This document shows, piece by piece, positions 59,505 through 64,000 of a stretch of DNA of 64,000 nucleotides. The DNA comes from Galerina marginata. Lineage: Eukaryota > Basidiomycota > Agaricomycetes > Agaricales > Galerinaceae. The DNA lies in contig JAECYW010000012.1 of the NCBI GenBank assembly GCA_023014335.1, positions 1,612,001-1,676,000 of the forward strand, written 5' to 3'. Position 1 is the stretch's first letter. Every line of letters begins with the position of its first letter. The notes under the pieces were generated by a model that ran no database searches, was not told where the DNA came from, and saw only the letters and a list, made by a program, of their open reading frames with translations. Made by a program: the position numbers and the translations under genes.

Positions 59505-59863
59505 ACCCATCAGAGTCGCGTAGAAGTTACAGAAACGCACAAAGCTATACGTAGAAGTAGACTTGACAAGTCATAATCTTGTACAACATTTGAAACTAGT
59601 TTGAAGGTGATAGAATACTATTTCGCGTTTCCTGAAAATTGAACTGAACATATTTGACCCACTGCTGAAATTGGGCTGCGCTTATGTCCAAGTAAGTAAG
59701 CTCAATGCCATACATAGGTTCGGAGAAAATATAACAGCGTTCCTCCAGCACTGGCAGCGTAGTATCCAAAAGTCATTTTTCTAAAAACAGTATGGTATAA
59801 AACGGCTGACTATCGGATTATCTGGTATAGTCGACAAGGCACGCTCTAGGATAAGTTTCTGGG
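59505..59863. other. Convergent spacer
   Basis: Between the 3' ends of the terpene synthase (+) and the beta-trefoil-like gene (-). No coding signal. Confidence 0.5.
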
Positions 59864-60500
59864 CTAATCGGACGCAGGTATGAACTCCCAGTTGGAAGCG
59901 CTGGCCGTTTCGTTTAAGAAAAGCTAGATGGAGAAAAAAAAATACATTCGGCTCTCGAAGACATTTGAGGTCAAACCAGAATTGAAACGCACTTGGGCAC
60001 CATGGGCCACTGAAACCTGGGGGGCGTCGTGCGGTATGATGCTAAATAGGTGTCAAGAGATTAATTGGACAGTCGCAGGGGACAATAACCCGCAGATCCT
60101 CGTATTTACTTACCTCCAAAATCCCCCATCGGAGACCTTGATGTCCCAATCATAGGGGCTATCCTGCCACTTGAGCGTTGTCTGACGGGTATCGATTTAG
60201 ATTTTGGAGGCGGTGGGTATCAGATACTCACTCCATTGGCAGCAATATAAAGGCCGGCAGGAGACTTCAAATTGTAAAGTCCGTCCAGATTAACAGAGAC
60301 GTTAATCACCTAACGGCCGTCTAAATTAGTGAGCGATTGAAAATTGGACGAGCCCTCGTGCTCACAGGATCATCGCGAATGCCGACATTTAAGGTAGTGG
60401 AAACCTGCTGGTCACTGTCGCCAGTGGTGAAGTTGTTCGGCAGTATATAGAACCCAGTGGTCACATTCTTGATCAAGAAATTACCAGGTTGGAGAGACAT
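59864..60500 (-). CDS. Small beta-trefoil-like cytosolic protein (lectin or protease-inhibitor type)
   Basis: Five exons (60500-60366, 60309-60232, 60181-60114, 60041-59993, 59923-59864) total 390 nt and give 129 aa in frame; all introns are GT-AG. No signal peptide. It starts MSLQPGNFLIKNVTTGFYIL and continues with three similar strand-turn blocks: VNLDGLYNLKSPAGLYIAAN, TTLKWQDSPYDWDIKVSDGG, and LFLNETASASNWEFIPASD. The opening 'SLxxGxxxIxNVxTGxY' and the closing 'WxFxP' are what I recall for mushroom beta-trefoil proteins such as CCL2-like lectins and the I66 serine-protease inhibitor group. Members of those groups often protect fruiting bodies. Assignment to one or the other is not possible by eye. 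It is tail-to-tail with the terpene synthase. Confidence 0.6.
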
Positions 60501-61468
60501 GTTGGCTGTTCAAATTTGTTAGTTCTGAAGTGAGAAGTTGAGATACGAGAGCTCACGACGATATTTATACAGCTCGATCCCTATTGCGATATCGCTTTGT
60601 CATTATAATCGACTTGGTGACCAAGCCCAAGCGAAAGGCAGAATTATGCAAGAACATTCTCGGCTGAAAATAAGTTGATGCGAAAAGCTGGGAGCGACGA
60701 CAGTTACATGCATTCTTTCAGCACCATCCTGCCCAGGCGTCGGAGTGGCTCTGACAGGTATCCTTCATTTGAAAGCGGTGACGCAACCATTCCGAAACTG
60801 TGCAATTCCATTGATGTATTATGTCGTTTTGATGAAGGAGTTGCATTGCGTCGACCACCAAAACGGAACAATGCGAGCTTTCATCTGGCAGTTCATGAAA
60901 GGATGAGAACATTCCGAGCAAGAGTCACGACAAAGGGACATTGCGAATGAAAGCGCTAAGAAGGCTACCCTGTAGCATTGGTGACAGTCGACGCCTTTAT
61001 AGGGAATCAGCGAATGAACGACAATGGCTACGACACCAGCCGGACAATGATCAGGATGGGAGATGAACTGAGATAGCGCACAGTAAGTGCGTCTTGCTAA
61101 GCAGAGTTGGGAGTTTAAGTTCGGTACTGAGGCGAAGCAGGCTCAGGAAAGGATGTGGGCCTAACCCCCCAGAGGTGAGAGAATAAGAAGGGCTCAGACA
61201 GGCACGTTAGTGGTTGTGGGAGCCTGGAAAACTTCGTTAGGGTTACACGGGCGTCACGACCAGCGCAGCTGAAAGTAGTGCCTGTACTTAGAAATTAGTA
61301 CAAAAATTTGTAGTGCAAGACAAGAAAAAATAGTTGTCCAAGGTTACAAGAAAGAAACCATAGCAGTGACAATGGAAACGGTGCATTACGCAAGAAAAGC
61401 ATGTAAATAGGTATAAGGTAGGGAGGCTAAGGTATAGGCGCACCAACCAGCAAAACGCTCGAGGAATA
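60501..61468. other. Intergenic region
   Basis: Upstream of the beta-trefoil-like gene and downstream of the APC/C activator gene, both on the minus strand. The + strand frame 60675-60950 has no motif. The beta-trefoil promoter lies here. Nothing else supported. Confidence 0.45.
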
Positions 61469-63173
61469 TCAACGAATGGCGTACTTATCGAACGCACTTT
61501 CCCTCTTAGGGGCTGGCGAGCGCCGACTCCATACCTGCCACATCTTGATTGCCTCCTCTCGAGGAGACACCGTGAAGATGCTCTCCCCACTAGGGCCCAG
61601 ACAACTATGAGTAACCTGGCCAGAGTGTGCATTGGTAAGCGTCATCAGTCGCTTGCATGAAGGATACTCGTGTACGGTGATCGAGTTTGTGAGCGGGGTT
61701 TTTGTGAACGTTAGTTTGTTTGGAGTTACTGACGAGGTTCTATCTCGTGGCGAGAGAAGGGGTTTGAAAGAAGACCCATGTGTACTTAGAAGCTCTTTGC
61801 AGTGTGGTGACCAGTGGAGGGATAGAACGGAGGTGTTTAGAGGAATAGTCTGGATGGGTTCTGGCGAGTGATTGGTCATCGAAGATATGTTCCAGATCTT
61901 TATTTTTCCTTCGGGTGCGGCACTTCCTGTGGCGAGGAGTTCGGGTTTCCAAGGACACCACGCAAGAGCCTACATGGACCGTCAAACAGAGGATAAAAAT
62001 GCGTCATAGATATATTTACCTTTACACCACCCTTATGGCGAATTCTGGACACAGGTTGGCTAGAGTCCAGCAAAGACTTACCAGCTCGCCTGTCCCAAAG
62101 GTGCACGATGCCGTCCTTGTCGCCGCTCGCCAGGTAATTCCCATCCGGGCTCCATTGTAAACCCAAAACGCGGTCCCGGTGCTTCGCAAATGCTGTAGTT
62201 TCCTGAGGACACCGTACGTCAGTGAGCGTTATCTCACCGCCCTCCATCCCAATGGCCAGTACATCTTGATTCCAACTGAGGCACTTGGCGGCGCCTTCCT
62301 TCTTCGCAAACCAGGTATGTACGGCGACCCCTCGCCCACCAGTACCTGCATCCCACATTTGGACAGTGCCGCTGGACATGCCCAATGCGAGATAGTTCTC
62401 GTTTCCCTCTTCACCCCACTGAATTACCCCGATTTTACCAGGAATTAAAGTTGTACACAGGTGCGAGACCGATTTATTGTCGAGGTTCTGATAGTATATG
62501 TCGTTTTTGCAAGCTACTGAGATGAGGTTCCGACGTGACCAGGTTATCGGATATGCTTCTTGGTCGGAAGGAACTCCAGGACTGTCTAACACCATTAAAC
62601 AGTGTCGGCGTTTGTTCAAGTTTTCAGTGACAGAAGTGGGCCGTAGTGGAGGAGGTGTATCAAATAACGAAGAGGCGCTTTTTCTGAGAAGAGACATGGT
62701 GGTTTCACCTCGATATGTTGATCTCAATACATCTGTGTCATCCTTAAAGTTTAGAACGCGATCGTCTACCAGTCCGAATTGTTTGCTGATTCGTTTTGTC
62801 CGTGGGGTAATGTTGAGTGGGAGAAATATTTTTGGACGGTTCGATATAAACCTATCGGCCTGAGAAGTGCGTCAGCTCGAATGCAGGGAAACGTAAAGGG
62901 GCATAGATTATCTACTGTGTCCATAACATGTGCGCCGCTTCCGGGTGTGGCATCCACATTTAGATCCCGACCAAGGTCAATGGATGCCATCGAAACTCTC
63001 CTCCTCTTGTGGGATCTCAAATTCGTAACAGAGTCATGGATGCGCTTTCGTGAGTGTACCACTTGAGTTGGCGTTTCGAAAATACAATCATTTGTGCCAC
63101 TAGAATCATAAATGGTTGTTAGATCATTGTAAGGATAAAGAAGTATTTTCTGAGTATACCCAGGAGAAGACAT
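61469..63173 (-). CDS. Cdc20/Cdh1/Ama1-type WD40 activator of the anaphase-promoting complex
   Basis: Substrate-recruiting activator of APC/C. Three exons, 63173-62916, 62859-62020 and 61969-61469, give 532 aa. N-terminus: a basic KRIHDSVTNLRSHKRRRVS nuclear-signal-like run, then the C-box at the first splice junction, TADRFISNRP (consensus DRFIPxR). YRGETTMSLLRKSASSLFDT precedes the propeller. WD40 blades: VPSDQEAYPITWSRRNLISV (VLDAPGL-like entry), GVIQWGEEGNENYLALGMSS, AAKCLSWNQDVLAIGMEGGE, VLGLQWSPDGNYLASGDKDG, GGVKALAWCPWKPELLATGS, and a final blade with an insertion. The C-terminus ends FDKYAIR, the Ile-Arg tail that docks on the APC/C. The divergent C-box and long blade-6/7 insert suggest a meiosis-specific Ama1/Mfr1-like member rather than core Cdc20; that subtype is inference. 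Confidence 0.85.
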
Positions 63174-63576
63174 AACAGAGAGAGGACCTAGATAGAGCCA
63201 AGTTCAGAGTGGTAGTGACGAGGCGTCAGTTTGTTATCGTATCCAACAGAACAAGCTTGAAGCACCGCGACACCAACGTAGGTCACCTGATCGTGTCAAG
63301 GGTAACCCTGCCGGCGGTGCCGCTCAAAACACATAACCGACGCTGCGCTTTTGAATCAACCCTTCACCTGGTCCCTCAAAATTGTTCTACTTCTCAATCA
63401 GTCAGTAGTATATGCATCAGAGAATAGCTTCATATTGATAATTTTCCTTACGCTTCAAGGACTATAGTTACTCAGAGAGTAAACTCTGAATCTGATACAC
63501 CACACGCGCACGATCACCAGAAGAAACCCCTGAGCATTTACCTGCTCAGAATGTCGCCAGTTGGAGGTACGAGGCC
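63174..63576. promoter_or_regulatory. Divergent promoter region
   Basis: 403 bp between the minus-strand APC/C activator and the plus-strand membrane-protein gene. Both promoters must lie here. No open frame of note. Confidence 0.5.
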
Positions 63577-64000
63577 ATGTTCACGATATCCTCCCTTGGT
63601 ACTTACATAGCACCTATAGAACCACGCGAGTCGCCAAAACCCCAACCAATTGGAAATATGCCTATGATCTTCCTCCTGACAACATGCACCCTTTGCGCAA
63701 TATTTCTGCTTTGGCGGCGAGCAGATGCACTACGGAGAGTAGTGTCCCACCGGCATGTGATATTTCTCTCTTCCTGTAGTATATACTTACCAAATGTCTC
63801 GCCTTTCAGGCTGAAGACCTTCAGGCGTAGCGAAGGTCGGATTCGACTCAGTGAAGACGACGGCCCCCCGGCAAACGTGTTTCTAGCAGATGATTATGAC
63901 GAAGACAACGAACATATCCATGACTCGGATGATGAACCCTTGTCTGAGCATATTAGAAAGGTCACGCAGGCATGGCGGGAGCCTAACCTCCCAGAGGATG
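63577..64000 (+). CDS. Single-pass membrane protein, 3'-truncated by the window edge
   Basis: Start ATG 63577 (MFTISSLGTYIAPIEPRESP). A Pro-rich lumenal/outer stretch is followed by one hydrophobic segment, NMPMIFLLTTCTLCAIFLLW, stopped by RRADALRR. After an intron ending CTTTCAG near 63810 the second exon reads LKTFRRSEGRIRLSEDDGPP, then an acidic stretch (ADDYDEDNEHIHDSDDEP) and runs off the window. The donor is ambiguous: GT at 63745 gives RVV|LKTFRR, while a GC donor at 63754 gives SHR|LKTFRR. Both keep the frame. Type II/III topology with a positive flank; the family is not recognised. Confidence 0.55.
   Translation, partial: MFTISSLGTYIAPIEPRESPKPQPIGNMPMIFLLTTCTLCAIFLLWRRADALRRVVSHRHVIFLSSCSIYLPNVSPFRLKTFRRSEGRIRLSEDDGPPANVFLADDYDEDNEHIHDSDDEPLSEHIRKVTQAWREPNLPED

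Noticed and set aside
1..64000. CRISPR array, prokaryotic operon, prophage or large virus insert
   Set aside because: Splice-rich eukaryotic genes throughout; no regularly spaced repeats and no capsid, terminase or polymerase-like frames.

Overview
The window reads as nuclear DNA of an agaricomycete (mushroom-forming basidiomycete). Genes are cut by many 48-75 nt GT-AG introns. The repertoire is typical of that group: a clade-III-like sesquiterpene synthase, a GH71 alpha-1,3-glucanase with WSC domains, a DUF6533 membrane protein, an APH-fold phosphotransferase and a single-exon BTB protein. No rRNA, CRISPR or prokaryotic operon signal is present, and I found no convincing tRNA. I rebuilt gene models by joining exons by hand. 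For most models the summed exon length is a multiple of three and family motifs run across the junctions.

Layout. 1-3460 (+): 3' part of the phosphatidylethanolamine N-methyltransferase CHO2, cut by the left edge. 4044-5267 (-): ALKBH6-type dioxygenase. 6352-6720 (-): very small Zn2Cys6 protein. About 6.8-12.1 kb is gene-poor. 12163-13578 (+): APH-like phosphotransferase. 13890-14285 (+): Pop8-like RNase P/MRP subunit. 14963-16864 (-): La protein. 17957-21445 (+): GH71-3xWSC glucanase (19 exons, 809 aa). 21821-23153 (-): GPI/TM-tailed secreted-type protein. 24-28 kb: weak gene-like pieces. 28071-29289 (-): DCN1. 29.3-33 kb: gene-poor. 33095-34004 (-): Pro/Ser-rich conserved-type protein. 34-40.2 kb: gene-poor, with a 265-bp TA-flanked MITE at 35307-35571. 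40257-41143 (+): MPP6. 43625-45685 (+): four-TM protein. 46194-47366 (+): TFIIE-beta. 48327-48961 (-): YAE1. 49330-50436 (-): BTB protein. 50736-52519 (-): eIF2-gamma. 54315-55970 (+): DUF6533 protein. 58055-59504 (+): terpene synthase. 59864-60500 (-): small beta-trefoil-like protein. 61469-63173 (-): Cdc20/Cdh1/Ama1-type APC/C activator. 63577-64000 (+): start of a membrane protein cut by the right edge.

Most of these genes are unrelated housekeeping functions: lipid methylation, RNA processing (La, Pop8-like, MPP6), transcription (TFIIE-beta), translation (eIF2-gamma, YAE1) and ubiquitin-like control (DCN1, APC/C activator). Lineage-specific genes sit between them. The most notable feature is splicing architecture. 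Five microexons of 4-16 nt are needed to restore conserved motifs in ALKBH6 (14 nt), GH71 (10, 4 and 8 nt) and eIF2-gamma (16 nt). There is also a GC-AG intron in La, and an in-frame, stop-free 48-nt intron inside the zinc cluster of the small Zn2Cys6 protein. I found no multi-gene defence or biosynthetic system beyond the lone terpene synthase and the beta-trefoil gene beside it.
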